Notes: generated by a model from the letters alone, not told the origin. A stretch of DNA of 64,000 bases from Litoditis marina (GCA_964036275.1 OZ038433.1:39713336-39777335), one strand, 5' to 3'. Shown: positions 37,701 through 50,725, counted from the first letter of the stretch. Program-made: numbers and translations.

Positions 37701-40700
37701 CATAATTCACCAAACAACAACTTTATCAAACTGCAAGCCTGGCGAGATAGGGCAACATACTTGTATTGGGCAGTGCATGTAAACAGTCAGAGAACAAATG
37801 TCACCGAACTGCATTTGTTCTCTTTTCCAAACACACAGTTTTCAGACAAAAAGTATACAAAACTGCAAAAAAATGAGAATAAATCCATCGCTTTTGTTTC
37901 AAAGTCTTACTTGGTTTTTGCATAACATACACCTCTTCAAAAACTATGTTCGACCAATTAATCTTGTGCATGTGGTGGTCACTTTGTTCCCTGAGCATAA
38001 ACGTGTCTAACCTCAACGTAGTTGTGTAGTAAATATGTAACCAACAGGATGATGTTCAGCAATAGCAATATAGCTGAAAACGGCAGAGTTAGGATGTAGT
38101 TTCAAATTCTCAAAAACAGTGGATAATGAAATTACGCGGACAAAGATTTGTTTTCTATGTTCACCACAAATTTATTTTGGCTTGTTCAGTGATTTTGTTT
38201 TGTGAGTTATAATGATTATAGCAACAGGCTTAATTACCGAAAAATCCCGCTTGTTCTTCAATGAGTATACACGGGACTAACCCTAGAACCCTGACAGGAC
38301 GAAGGTCACGTTTTTAACATTTTCAAAATCTTACATTCCAACTGCAGCTCCTTGATATTAGTATAATATTTGTAGCCAACAATGATCGGCCAATGAACAA
38401 GGTACATCGTATAGGACATATTTCCCAGTGAAATAATACAGGAAGGGAGGAAGGATTGTTTCTCCAAACAACTTAGAATTACAAAGACAGCAGCCAACAA
38501 AGTACCAACTATTCTGAAAACTTTTTATTTTTCACACTGCAATCTTCAAACATTTCAAGAAAAAGAAGTATCTTTAAAAAATATACGGAAAATGTTTTCT
38601 GTGGATGTTCAAGTTAGATTCTTACCTAATTTGTGTCTCGGTCGTGTATTCAGAATTGAGAACCACTGGTATTATCATCAGGCAGAGGATGAACTTGGAT
38701 ATGTGTCGACCCCAGTCCTTTGTTGTCCAACAACATGTTTTCTCTACAAGCAGAACTATTGGTTATAGTTCTCATGGGGAAAACAACCAGAGATCCATAG
38801 TTTAGAGAAGTTTCGTAACCACGTCCCTAAAATCCTCTTCTGAGTTCCCCGAATTCTGTCTGAGACAAAAAACTTATATATACACTACGTAACTTCATGG
38901 ACAGAGAATTAATAGTACCTCTTATTGAAGAAGTAGCCTCGAAAGTGAGGGCACCAACTAGAAACTGCCAAACTCTGAAAGTGAAAGCTTCCAATGAATA
39001 CTGAGGTTTCATTTGAAAATGTGAACTCGGTACAGAATTGCGCCATGTTTCGACCGCTCTCAATACTCAATTTACACTTCAATCTTTCTTCTAACCTTCA
39101 AAACAGTAGGCACAAGTTTTAGTGTGTCTACGGTTTAGAACCATCTACAACCAGGTGTACATCTCCAGCAGCTTTTTGTATCAGAAATGAGAAAATCCTC
39201 TTTTCAAGTTTTCAGACCACAATAGGGAAAAATTGTTCAAGGTGCAGTGTAACAGTGCGATAATGCTGTGAAACATACCGGCTGGGCAGCAGAAAGTATG
39301 CTTTTTTAAATTCAGAATTCCATTGGGAATACATAGAGCAAATAGCAAATAGTAAAAACAGGACACATCTTGAATGGAGAAGAAATATATTACGGATTGT
39401 TTCATATACATTTTGATGAATGAACCTATTTGAACATTTAAAAAAAGTTAATAGTATAACATGTAACAGCAGAGTTTCAACACAATCTCAATTTCAAATG
39501 ACCTATGGTCTTTGAACACGTCACGTGAGTTTTTATCACGTCACAGCTCTTGGAAAGAACACATATATACATTGACAACATGTGTTTGACATGATGTTAC
39601 CTGTGCTTTTTGTTCAGACTGTTTGTAGATCCGAGAATGAAAGGAGAAATGATATAGAACTGTAATTCGACCCCGAGCGACCAGCAATGAGTTAGAAAAC
39701 GGTAGCTGGCTAGCTAAATGCAAGGAATTTATTGGCACCGAGCGACGAAGACTCCGAAGTTTACAATAAACGGCAATGCAGATAGTTAGAGTTGACTCAA
39801 TTGAAATGTAATTTTAATTAATGCCGCAAAAAATATGTTTTCATTTCCCCTAGTTGTACGTGTTCTACATTTGTGTTCTACATTTGCTCGTTTCCTGAAG
39901 AATTTTGCGGTACTCTTCATACACTACCAAACGGTGTTTCCGGAGAAGTAACCGATATTGGATAGTTTTCAATCGTGGAGCCGCGCCTTTTGGTAGGTTT
40001 TGCGATCTGGTCCCTGTTAACCATCTAACACATTCTCGTGACTGAATATGAACATCGCGTGCCATGTTTATTAACAAATAAGAGAATACTGCAAGAAAGC
40101 TATTACCTGATCCCAATATCCGTACTCGGCATAGGCCGCATCCAGATTGTACGCCAGTAAAAAAGACCATTTGAGGTCTCTCAGCAACTGTGTTTTATCG
40201 ACAGAAATGAGAACTAGATATCCTCCTATAATTGATACAATTATAAATACTCTCCCCGGCAGGAAATATTCTAGGTAACAATATATAAAGTTTGTGACAG
40301 ATACACCAAGTAAGCGAGGTATGGAGTAGGATGTTTTGTTGGAGCTCAACATTCCTATGTGCAGGCTGATCTGATTTGAACTTTGTGATAAAGTGTTGTA
40401 TTCATTTGCATTTTTCAGACAAAGAGATCACAGTTGTGATCATTGTTTAATGTTTTATAAGCGATATGAATTATTATCGTTCTGGGTTGTATAGTATTTT
40501 CCATTCCTACTGAGACTCCTACAGTAGGATTTCGAAGCGTACAAGCCGTTTTGATCACTTACCTGATCGGAGAAGTTGAGGATTTTCGTACCTCCTTCTT
40601 TTTCTCAGGTAGAGTGAGTATACGAGAGCTTTTTCTATGAACTTTATTCACAGCTTCAAAACGGCCTTCGAAAAGTTTGTAAGGTTACTGTAGGAAGCTC

Positions 40701-41646
40701 AGTAGGAATGGTGTGAACTATATTGGTTCATAGATTTGGAGGGTAGGGTGTGGGTGGATTTAAAAGACGGGCGCAGTGAACATACTTGAATATATATATA
40801 CTGAAGAAGTGGTTTCGAACAAAAAGCGATGAGCACCAACCGAAATATACAAGTGTAAGTACAGCATAGTACATTGGAATAATACGTTGGAAACGTCGGA
40901 CACAAAAGTCGAAATAGGCTTTCGGAGACATTGGTTGTCGACTCAAAATGGAACGCATAAGGTAGCCGGAAATAACGAAGAATCTGAAACGCTGTAGAAC
41001 TACCGTTCATACGATAGTAGTTGTTGTTGCGACTTAAGAAATTTACATCTTGACTTATCGTATTTACAGAAATAAAATAGGTGTTGTTCAGTTGGAAGTG
41101 GTCAAGAACATTCATGAAAACACACACATGACACCTGCTTCGTGTGTTCTAGTGCTGTTAATAGGTTATGAAAAATCACATATTTTGAGTTTCGACTTTT
41201 CGGTTTTCGATTTATTCGACTTGGTTTCAGTTCTGACCCAAGTATGTGAACTCTGGTTCTTTACGCATCCGTTATCTGGTCGAAACTGTACAAAAATTGA
41301 ATTATGCTCTGCACAAAGTCGAAGCTCGAAAATATTTGAAATTTTGGATTCGAGTTTCGAATATCTCAATTATCCGAAATTTCGGAAATTTTCGGAAAAA
41401 CTCGAATTTCGATTTTTCGAATTATTTTGGTTTTCGAGTTTTTGAAATAAGCAGAGAGAACTACCCTGGCGAGTGTATTTTATACGTATATTTCACTCAC
41501 ATGTCGACTCCAACAAAACCGAATGTGAATCGATCTGGTTTCAGGTGACAAGCCAATACGAAGAGAATGGAAAGGGCACGCAGACCCTGAATTCCCTCTA
41601 TCATACGACTTTTATCTGAAATAATGGGAATCTGAGAGTTGGTCAT
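31793..41646 (-). CDS. OAC-family acyltransferase-3/SGNH membrane protein, 17 exons
   Basis: Predicted multi-pass membrane O-acyltransferase with a C-terminal SGNH domain, the nematode oac family; substrate unknown. Exons: 41646-41501, 40983-40802, 40213-40107, 39713-39601, 39368-39279, 38974-38919, 38743-38626, 38513-38335, 38073-38012, 37634-37487, 36995-36865, 36642-36522, 36035-35945, 35540-35454, 34460-34337, 32373-32290, 31969-31793. All phases agree, giving 671 aa. Start MTNSQIPIISDKSR runs directly into the family block GIQGLRALSILFVLACH (H34). Then come FFVISGYLMRS, HCWSLGVELQFY, LPSRVWQFLVGAL and GNMSYTMYLVHWPIIV. SGNH part: LVLGNS (S458) and GDMVHLTPDG (D635, H638), so the catalytic set is complete. 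The exon 3 acceptor (ATCTAG) is the weakest call. The last eight exons are shared with the truncated copy at 15172-21023. Confidence 0.9.
33031..33103 (-). tRNA. tRNA-like pseudogene, duplicate
   Basis: Copy B equivalent of 16410-16482, in an intron of the full oac gene. Confidence 0.5.
36114..36298 (+). repeat. SINE-like repeat, duplicate
   Basis: Copy B of 19498-19682, in the intron before the SGNH middle exons of the full oac gene. Confidence 0.55.
37298..37463. repeat. Palindromic MITE (CTAGCATACGTA ends), duplicate
   Basis: Copy B equivalent of 20687-20852. Confidence 0.8.
37689..41646 (-). other. Unduplicated 5' half of the oac gene
   Basis: This part (acyltransferase-3 transmembrane exons) exists once in the window. 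It shows that copy B is the parent-like, complete locus and copy A the fragment. Confidence 0.8.
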
Positions 41647-43700
41647 ACTTTTTTGTTGTAATTCGATCGCTAGGATGCATTAACTTGTATGACATACAGT
41701 TCACCGTGATGAACTTACGAAATTGGCAGAGCATGGCAAACCAATGGTTCTCAGTGTTCCTTTGAGAGATTTCTTTGAATCAAAATCTCTGAGGTGGGAA
41801 TACCATGCACCATAGATAGTCTCATGAAAAGATCGAAAAAGAAGATGAAAAGTGAATGTTGTAAATTTTCTATCTGGTGGTCGAGCTTACCACTAGCATG
41901 ACTTTTCTACCGTGCTTAGCTCAAATACTATTGCAGTTTGAGCATTTCGATGTGGACCAGTGTAACTGATGTACCTGCATTAGACCCCTTTGTGATTGGC
42001 TCTTTTTCGGATGACATGGAGCGGTTGGTTGGTTGGAAGGACACTGTTGATGGAAGTGCCTCTGGAAAAAGAGGAGTTGGGATAAACATAGAACTTCACA
42101 GAGAAGGTCAGAACAACAAACAGATTGAGAGAGTAGCGTATTAGAACTTCACCAAGCAATATGCAGTCAGTAAAAGAAGTGAATACTCAGAAAACGTGCT
42201 AAATTGAGCAGCATAGTGGATATCAAGTATTCAAAATATCAATGGATTTCAACGGCGAGTCGCCTACGATGTCGCCGGGACAGTAGGCCCGGTACAAATC
42301 TTCAAAAACCTTAAGAGATAGCTAAAGAGCCTCATCTCATCAACTCATCATGAGAATCTATTGATAGCTCTGCTACAACATTAGAAGTTTGCGAGTAGCA
42401 TATGAGATGCCGGCGATATCTCGGAGACCCCTCCATGTCGCCGGCGAGTCGCCGCCAGTGTTAGTCATGACGCCATTCCTAACATGCGACCGGTAGAGAT
42501 CGCGCTCGAACATTGTACACCTGCTGAGCTACCCTCACTGCTTTTATACCCGTATATTGAGACTCAAGTCCGGATTCAATTTTCAGGTTCCAGGTACCGC
42601 CTTGGGAATAAAGCCATTTTTTCCTTAAACATGTTAGCCTGTGCTTATCTGGAGCCGATCCGGTACTTTCAAAAGAAAGAAGCTCTGTTGTGGAGGCGTG
42701 TTGTTGATCTCGCGCCAATCTCGTTCAGGATCTTCAGTTTCTGCGAAACGTTCGCGGAGAAGAACGCCCCCAGGTGAAGGTGTGTTAATGGTGAAAACAC
42801 ACTTTATTGTTGATCCTGAATGCTAGAGTTAGCTCAAAAGTAGTTGAAAGACTTCTTGTGCAAATTTTGCAAAATTAAGTGCATTACATTAACAACTAGA
42901 TTTACTCCAGATCTAGAACTCTCCCTTTACGTGAGATCAGTCCACAAAACAGTTCGATGGAACAAACTACCATAATTTAGAATGAATGTATATACTCGAG
43001 ACACACAAAAACTATTTGTTCATTTGTTTTCCTTTTTATATTTTACCTCAGAGGTGTTGTTCTATGGTATTTTCCCGCACTTCGTTGTTTTAAAATTTGC
43101 CGACAAAACGTAAACTCTTCACAGCAAAATGTATTGGTTAGTCGTTGAAACGTTTTTCGATACGGCGACCAGTGAAAGAGAGTATATGGTCCTATTCATT
43201 CCTACTGGTAAACCTGCTCTATCTTACTCAGTTTAAATAACGACTATTTTGAAAAAAACATATAGACAAACTGAATAGAAAGTTAGTTTTACTTTATAAG
43301 CCCACGAACGCATCACCTGGATCTATACAACCCGTTCAGCATTTTCGTTGAAGATGCCCGATATGTATTTACCAAACTGTTCGCGATACTGAAATATATT
43401 TCAACGAGTTATAGTACGCTATTTTTCCATATTGTTATTGTTATTATTATAATTGTGGGGCTGTACTGCCCTTAAAGGGGGACAGAAAGGAAAGCTAATA
43501 TGAAAGAGCTTAGCAAGAGAAACCGATAAATATAACTTTTAATTCAAACCAACGAGCGTACTTTGCATATGGTTGACACGCGTTTGCCTGTTTTGGCGCG
43601 TGCAACGTTATATTCAGGTACCCCGGGGTACCTAAACTAGCTTTCCTTTGTGTCCCCCTTAGTACCCTGGGTGCTGCGCTCAAAGCGGTGCGATAACAAT
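41647..43700. other. Upstream flank of the oac gene, no gene seen
   Basis: It should contain the oac promoter. Around 42240-42450 are degenerate catgag/ctcatg palindromes and gtcgccggcgagtcgcc, related to the foldback at 52923. The short frames lack family features. Confidence 0.4.
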
Positions 43701-44869
43701 TATTCATCATTATGAGAATGTACAAACTCTACAATGTTTTGCACAGCTCACCATGCTATTAGTATAGTATTTTCTAATCCTGTTGCGACACCTACAGTGA
43801 GATCATTCTAGAGGTTATTTATGTTTGCATTCGCTTAAGTAGACTTGCGTTGCAGTTCACCTTTCTTTGGCCATATTTTGAAATCGAATGCACCAAATAA
43901 CTTACTCGAGCAAGTAAATGTGAAGCTCAGAGAATTAATAAAAACTAGAAAAACGAAAAGAGAAAGAGTATAGAAAGTGGTACGTTTCGCCTCTACCCCA
44001 AAAATTGAAATAAGTGACCAACCCAGCTCTCGATACGTTCATTTTTTTTCTGTTTGCTTGAAGTTGTGTCCCGTGATAACATGTGGAAACAAATTCAGAT
44101 GCCCTAAAGAATTAAACTTCGTTCAGGTAACTCATTTGACTACTTGAGCTCACTAAACTCGGCCACTGATGTCATTAGCGCAGGTCCAGATTGCACAAAG
44201 CACCAGGGGTTATGAAAGATTATTGCATTATCGCTGATGTTCTTTCACGTTGTACGTGAATACATGTAGTATATTCGAAGTTGATGTGTTCTGGTTTCTC
44301 TCGTATCACAAAGATCTTCCGATAAGACACTTTGCGTGGAGCGTAGATGTGTTTTCTATTTTTCACCCAAGCGAGACACTATCTTTAGATCTTTCTCCGG
44401 TGTTCCGATGTTTTTGCAAAATTGACATCATAACACAACCACTTATCTCATGAGACGTAATAAAAACGGCTCGGATTACGTTGTTCATGAAACTGCTGTT
44501 CATATTCCGATACACTTTTTCGACGAAACTTCACACTTCACTGAAAGAAGCTCAAATATTTTCCATAGAGTACAGTTTTCGTCCGTATTTTTCGCTTCGA
44601 CAAATACTCACAGCGCACGCAAACTATAGTTTCAGATCAGGCCCTAAATAATTGTACAGAGATGTGTACCTTAGTATCATGAATGTTTCCACAAACAAAG
44701 TAGTTTTGGTTAGAATAAAAGCTCAAATGCCGACATTTAACTAGTTGAACCCCTATTTAGAACTTTCTAATTGAATATTGTTCTTCGATTTACCCGCCAA
44801 TCGTGTTCATTCAGGCACTTCAAAACACGGCTTTTCCTGTCAAACACTGTTCTGCACTTTTGCAGAGGT

Positions 44870-45165
44870 GCGCCCTATCTATGGAATCTCGAACGTTTGC
44901 GACGTAAACACCATACTTGAAGTAAATTCTACCACAATAGCAAGAAACGGGGTTCATGGAATTCAGCTGAAATTTTCAAGAAGAACAAACCAGAAAACCA
45001 AACTTTCATTGAACCTGTGTTTTCCGCCAAAGATGTCTGATACGATGATTCTGATTGATTGAGGAACAAGAAGCTGACGTGGAATTGAGTTGTTTCGGGC
45101 CTTTCTGATACCGAACAAAGTACACGAAACGCGGTTCAATAAACAGCATGGCGTTCTGAGCTGGT
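44870..45165 (-). pseudogene. Unrecognised repeated coding-like block, copy 1
   Basis: On the minus strand it reads RQLLVPQS, SDIFGGKHRFNES, then after a TTTCAG acceptor NPVSCYCGRIYFKYGVYVAN and RDSIDRAHLC before a stop. Related peptides occur at 46530-46700 and 52100-52440. The family is not recognised. It could be fragments of a worm-specific gene family or of a repeat. Confidence 0.4.
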
Positions 45166-45587
45166 AAACATGAACATCCCTAGCCGGAATGTAACCCGGG
45201 ACCGTCCCGGGTTGGGACAATCGGTATGCACAGGCATCCCGGCCGGGTTGGGTGAGGTCCCGACGGGATGAGGCTGGTCACTTCTGAAAACCATTTAAGT
45301 CAGAGCGTATGAAAATAGTTTTTCAAGCTAGATCGAGCGCAAGTGTTTTTGCTTCAATGTTGTGGTTCATGCTGTTACATGTGTACGTGGGAGTTAATGT
45401 TCTATGATGTTGAACTTGAGTCTATTTTTGATGTTTAGCAGATCACAAAACACTGATTTTGGGAACGACGAATTTTTTTTCAGTTCCTCATTGGTAGTTT
45501 CATTCTGATGTGAAACGTTTATTTTGAAAAACAGTATTGTTTAGTATCCAATAATCTCTCACTTCACCTGAAGAGACAAACGTTGCT

Positions 45588-45725
45588 TACTCTAAAACGC
45601 GTACCAAACTGAGGGGCGCTCGATGGTTATCTCAAAATGAATTGCTTTTTTTCCGAAACATGTTCCGTGTTCCCTACACATTGTGTATTGTACACTGGAG
45701 TGTGCGAGACTGGGCTCCAAATAGG
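45588..45725 (+). repeat. Dispersed block, copy 1 (aaaacgcgtaccaaactgag)
   Basis: Shares aaacgcgtaccaaa, gcgctcgatggttatct and tgtgcgagac with 50628-50725 (+) and 53097-53250 (-). Confidence 0.7.
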
Positions 45726-45757
45726 AGCGACACAAAAAAGAAAACACAAATTCATTA

Positions 45758-45868
45758 AATTTTCGTTGGCCCAAGCACCTAAGCTGCTTGGGACAGTTTT
45801 TTTTAGCTATAGTTTGGCCCCTACTTACTGAGAATCCTACACTACACCTTTGAACTTCCTAACTACTG
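45758..45868 (+). repeat. Direct repeat (cccaagcacctaagctgctt), copy 1
   Basis: About 110 bp, nearly identical to 46091-46199. It contains the palindrome aagcacctaagctgctt. Copy 2 is fused directly to the end of the LTR-like repeat. Confidence 0.7.
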
Positions 45869-45881
45869 AAATATGTCTGTT

Positions 45882-46095
45882 AGAAATGTTAATGAATCTC
45901 CCATCCGTATAAATAGAGTCGCAATAAAGTTCTTCGTTCTAATGAACCTTCCCGCAAGTTATGGCTGACGTTCTTGTACGTTTTTCGGGATAATTTTATA
46001 TGTAGTGTGTGTATTGTGTTTGTTCTGGCCCGGTACTACCAATCAGACAAAGATATGCCGACCAGACACTTTGCGTGGAGCGTATATTTGAATTT
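45882..46095 (+). repeat. LTR-like direct repeat, copy 1
   Basis: Starts tgtctgttagaaatgttaat and contains TATAAATAGAG followed 11 nt later by AATAAAG. It runs to gcgtggagcgtatatttg. Nearly identical to 47062-47292, and a partial third match lies at about 44255-44352. TATA box plus early polyA signal would suit a retroelement LTR, but no TG...CA ends or target duplication could be fixed. Confidence 0.5.
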
Positions 46096-46199
46096 TCGTT
46101 GGCCCAAGCACCTAAGCTGCTTGGGACAGTTTTTTAGCTATAGTTTGGCCCCTACTTACTGAGAATCCTACACTACACCTTTGAACTTCCCAACTACTG
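46091..46199 (+). repeat. Direct repeat (cccaagcacctaagctgctt), copy 2
   Basis: Partner of 45758-45868, differing by a T-run length and single bases. Confidence 0.7.
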
Positions 46200-46529
46200 T
46201 TTTCTAGTGGAAACTACGTTTGTCGGAAGTACTTTGGAACACTAGAGTAGTAGAAAAAAGAAGCGGATGCAAAAGTTGTCCACTTTCCTAATAATTATAC
46301 TGTAGGTCACCCAGTAGGAAAGACAAAAAGAAACATGAGACTGGATGTGATGAACTCCGACCAGTGAGTACTTTGCAATGTGCTTTTCTATGTGCAGTTG
46401 ACTTCCGTGAGATTTTTCCGAAATCAGAAAGACTCAAAAGAACTCTAGAAAGGACCAGTTACCCGTTCCTCAACCTAAAACAGCGTAAAATGGGTATTTA
46501 TAGAGAGTGGATTTTGTAGTTCGTTCTTC

Positions 46530-46700
46530 CTGGAAAGGTCATTGGGAAATTTTTATCTGAATTCCATGAACCCCGTTTCTTGCTATTGTGGTAGAATTTG
46601 CTTCAAGTATGGTGTTTACGTCGCAAACGTTCGAGATTCCATAGATAGGGCGCACCTCTGCAGAGACAAGTGCAGAACAGTGTTTGACAGGAAAAGCCGT
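46530..46700 (+). pseudogene. Unrecognised repeated coding-like block, copy 2
   Basis: Reads NPVSCYCGRICFKYGVYVAN then RDSIDRAHLCRD on the plus strand. The RQLLVPQ part is not visible upstream. A GTAAAC donor-like site follows near 46711. Confidence 0.4.
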
Positions 46701-47061
46701 GTTTTGATGTCTCCCAGTAAACACAATTGTCGCGTACAACAAAGAAAAATACTTCATTGGTACATGTTTTTGGACCCTAGGATTAATCACATGTGTAATA
46801 CCGGCATTTGAGGTTTTGTTGAACCGGAACTACTTTGAGAGGTCGAAATCACAACCATCCACCAAACGTAAATAGACTGATTCAAGTAACAACTGACATG
46901 TGTAGAAAGTGCTTCAGACACTTTGATCCAATTGTTGTTTCAGTTAGGTGTGAGGCTGTGTGTGCTAACATAGACTTCATCACTCGTTCAAAAGCTTTGT
47001 GATATAGACACTCGACAGCCAATCATGATAGTATGTATAGTAAATTTTATTCCTAATGGGA

Positions 47062-47292
47062 CACCTGAACTATGTCTGTTAGAAATGTTAATGAATCTCC
47101 CATCCGTATAAATAGAGTCGCAATAAAGCTCTCCGTTCTAATGAACCTTCCCGCAAGTTATGGCTGACGTTCTTGTACGTTTTTCGGGATAATTTTATAT
47201 GTAGTGTGTGTATTGTGTTTGTTCTGGCCCGGTACTACCAATCAGACAAAGATATGCCGACCAGACACTTTGCGTGGAGCGTATATTTGTTT
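47062..47292 (+). repeat. LTR-like direct repeat, copy 2
   Basis: Partner of 45882-46095 with very few differences. About 1 kb separates the two in direct orientation. Confidence 0.5.
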
Positions 47293-47449
47293 TGACCTTT
47301 TGCGACACTGTCCTCCTATCTTAAGATCTAGCCCCCGGTGATTTTTTTTGCAAACCTAGCATCATTTTCATTATTAACATATAATGGAAACAACTCGGTT
47401 TTCGGGTACCTCCACAAACACGGTGGGCACCTGCCGGGGCAGGGCAAAA

Positions 47450-47472
47450 ATCCCCCCCCCCCCCCCCCCTTT
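47450..47472. repeat. Poly-C tract
   Basis: A run of about 20 C after caaaaat, in an otherwise AT-rich intergenic stretch. Confidence 0.85.
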
Positions 47473-47691
47473 CTCCCCACGTGGGTCACGGGTTCGGTCA
47501 TTGGGTCATAAGGATTTAAGGCACAGCAGAATCACGGAAAAGTCCCTACCCTCCCACAGCTTTCCTTTCGAATTTATCCCATAAGCACAAAACTTAATTT
47601 GTAGTCTGTACATTTTAGGATTCTCAAGGGCTCTTTTAGGGTTTTTTCTTTTAGGATGTGCGGCTGCCGCGGTTACCAAAAAGATACTGAT

Positions 47692-48222
47692 ATTCATGAA
47701 AAAGTATGGGCCCAACGACTGTGAGATTTGTCTTCTGCTGTGCCCCCCTTAGACAGCTACTCTCGAATGTAGCAGCTACTGCTACAAAAACCGGAAAATA
47801 CTTGAATACTCAAGTATAACTGTTCATTACAAACATACAAAAGTCGTAAAATATTTTTTCAAACTTGTAAACTATAATATACAAATCACAGCTGTAAAAG
47901 AGAGAACAACTGTTGAATAATATGCCAAGTGTTATAGCACCTAGAGTTGAAGTAAGGACCAAAACTGCAAATCATTGTGTACAAAACCAGAATCTCTATA
48001 GTTGACTACGTTGAGTTAACATCTGTGATTTGTATATTATAGTTTACAGGTTTGAAAAAATATTTTACGACTTTTGTATGTTTGTAATGAACAGTTATAC
48101 TTGAGTATTCAAGTATTTTCCGGTTTTTGTAGCAGTAGCTGCTCCATTCGAGAGTAGCTGTCTAAGGGGCGCACAGCAGAAGACAAATCTCACAGTCGTT
48201 GGGCCCATACTTTTTCATGAAT
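47692..48222. repeat. Foldback element, 531 bp
   Basis: attcatgaaaaagtatgggc at the left and its complement at the right, with arms of about 240 bp. Same family as 31121-31645. It forms one end of the inverted composite element that runs to 49326. Confidence 0.85.
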
Positions 48223-49056
48223 TTTTCTCTTTTTGTACACATGCCGTAGGTATGTGGTTTGATCTGTACGGTGCAGATAAAATTGTTTTCTTAATGAATG
48301 ACTTGTCAAGTATTACCATCATTCGAAAAAAAATATGACGTCAACATTACAGTTCTGAAAACTTAATTTATCTGCCCTTCAGAATCCCAGAATACGTCAT
48401 ATTTGAATGAAGTTTTATCGTGAATTGACCATTTTTAAGAAACTTTCAGCATTCGAAAACATATTTAACGTCAATTTTTTCAAAAGTTGACGTCATCTGG
48501 TCTTCTGAATTCCAGAATAAGTCATATTTAGATAAAGTTTCATCGTTAATATACCATTTTTAAGATATTTTCAGCATTTGAAATAATATGTGACGTCAAC
48601 TTTGCACTTTTCAAAAATGGCGTCATCTGGTGTCCAGAATCACCGTTAATTGACCCTTCCTAAGATATTACCATGATTTGAAAACATATGTGACATCAAC
48701 TTTGCACTTTTCAAAAATGACGTCATCCGAGCTCCAGAATCCTCGATGACGTCATCAGTAGAAGACTTACATCTGAATCAATGTCCGTTCATGTCGTGGT
48801 ATCATACTCCAAATTTTACTTGAATTGGTTAGGACTGAGCTGAGTTATAACGCAATTTGATTTACCGCGACAGAGAGGGCGAGAGAGTGCACGAAATGAA
48901 GAGACGCAGAGACATTTTCAAAACCCTATAACTTAATGAAAAATAATTTTTTTCGAGAAAAAGTTTGCGCCCCCAAACTTCGAGTGGGGTATCTATCGTG
49001 TCCCAAATTTTCAGTCAAATCGGTTCACACATAAAAATATCCCAGGAGTGCGCACC

Positions 49057-49089
<33 letters not shown>

Positions 49090-49326
49090 ACACACGACGG
49101 AAGTTGGCGGTCTGCATGAAGCGCATAACGTCATAACTCGGCTCAAACTCAATAAATTTTGTTCAAATTTTGAACATAGCTTGTACATATGCCATGAAAA
49201 ATCAACAAAGCATAAAAAGTTTTGATTTGCAAGTTTGGGCCTTTTTGAGGGTAAACTAAAAAAAACGGAGGCGCGCATTAACCGGACCAAAGACAAATCT
49301 CGCACAGCGCTTCGCGCTGCGCGCGA
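48223..49326 (-). mobile_element. Inverted relative of the composite insertion
   Basis: Read on the minus strand this matches the order seen at 29334-31120: hairpin head (49301-49325), tgtctttggtccgg, a GT microsatellite (49057-49088), tgacgtcat-bearing monomers, then the foldback. Its monomers are diverged and not in a regular 130-bp array, so this looks like an older copy without the expansion. Confidence 0.75.
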
Positions 49327-50627
49327 TTTCACTGGCGCATAAGGATAGTAGTGATAATTCTAACAGGCAATAAGTTGAATCATGAAACTGCTGCTCAATG
49401 AACTTTATAAACCTTGTGCATTTCACCAATATCGTTTTTGGTAAAAAAAATTCGAAATGAGTCTACCACATTTTCCCAAGAAACACTAGAATTTTTTGTC
49501 GCCATTTCGCTCGGGCACTTAAAGGAGACCGGAGAGCAACATGGTTTCTCGTAAAGATGCTGTATCCTACTTTTGATTGGACGCGTTGCGTGTCGCGCGC
49601 CATTGTCATGTGAATGTCACGTGGACTGATCAAACTAATATACGAGTTATTTGTGCTCTCTGGTCTCAATACAGTTGAAAGCAGCCCGGAACAAAACCTA
49701 TGCTCAAGTTGTGTTTCGGGCCTTTCTGATCCGGAAAAAAGTACACGAAACAAAATGACTTGTAAAAAGGAAGGACCACTACGAGGTAGCTTCCTCATGT
49801 ACATGAAAAAGGAAAAAGACACTAACATGAGCTCATCTCATGTTGTGAAGATAGCGTCACTTCTGAGACAAGAGTGTTAACACAGAATATGCCGGCTCCG
49901 CTCTTCTCATGTAGGTGACAAAAAATCCAGGCTGATTTCTAGTGGTTTACTGAACTTTGATCATGGAGCTCATTGTTTTTTAACTGAATTTTGACAAGGT
50001 TGAAATGACAACTGAACGTCCACAGTGAAAAACAACCAAAAGTGATTTCAGCGAGCAGCTGGTACTAGCTACAGGCTTCCTGCTTATACTATTTTATCAT
50101 TATTCAAGATCACGCACAACCCTTGCCTTTTACCATCAAAACATCTCAACTAAGGACGTTCGTTTTGAACGTTTTGCAGGAACTGAAGATCCTGACCGCG
50201 ATTAGCGCGAGATGAACAAAACGTTTCTAACGTTAGCTCAATTTGAATCTAGGAATGTGTTCAGCAGCCTACGTCAAAGAGGAGACAAATACAGTTGATG
50301 TTTTTATGCTTCTTTTTATCGGGTCGCCATCGGTAGTGGAAACTTTAGAGCCGTTGTCTTCCCAGAAGACTCTTTACTTTCAATAACTTCGATCGCCCTT
50401 CTGACGCTAACAACATATTCACACAAAACTCCTGATACGGAAAAAAAGTTGTATTTCATTGTATTTTTCTCATTGTCGATGTTCTATGTTCTACTCTATA
50501 TACTCTATGGATGTTTTCTCCATATTTTGAGTAGTTTAACTCTGTTCAGAGGTGTTTGTTTTGGAAGACAACCTGCTTTGTTTATTATCCAACATTTTCT
50601 GTACTTAGAGAGACAGAAGTTGTTTAC

Positions 50628-50725
50628 TATAAAACGCGTACCAAATTGAAGAGCGCTCGATGGTTATCTACAAGAATGAATTGCTTTCCGAAAATGTGTT
50701 GTTGTGTGCGAGACAGGGCTTTCAA
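50628..50725 (+). repeat. Dispersed block, copy 2
   Basis: Shorter, diverged version of 45588-45725, missing the fifty or so bases around ccctacacattgtgtattg. Confidence 0.65.

Larger units (their letters stand above)
43700..47300. other. Mosaic of repeated blocks, no confident gene
   Basis: Several blocks here recur elsewhere: 44870-45165 (inverted at 46530-46700 and 52100-52440), 45588-45725 (also 50628-50725 and inverted at 53097-53250), 45758-45868 (also 46091-46199), and 45882-46095 (also 47062-47292). Confidence 0.55.

Noticed and set aside
42484..42560. Possible tRNA on the minus strand (TAGCTCAGCAGGT)
   Set aside because: An A-box-like stretch is present but no B-box or cloverleaf follows.
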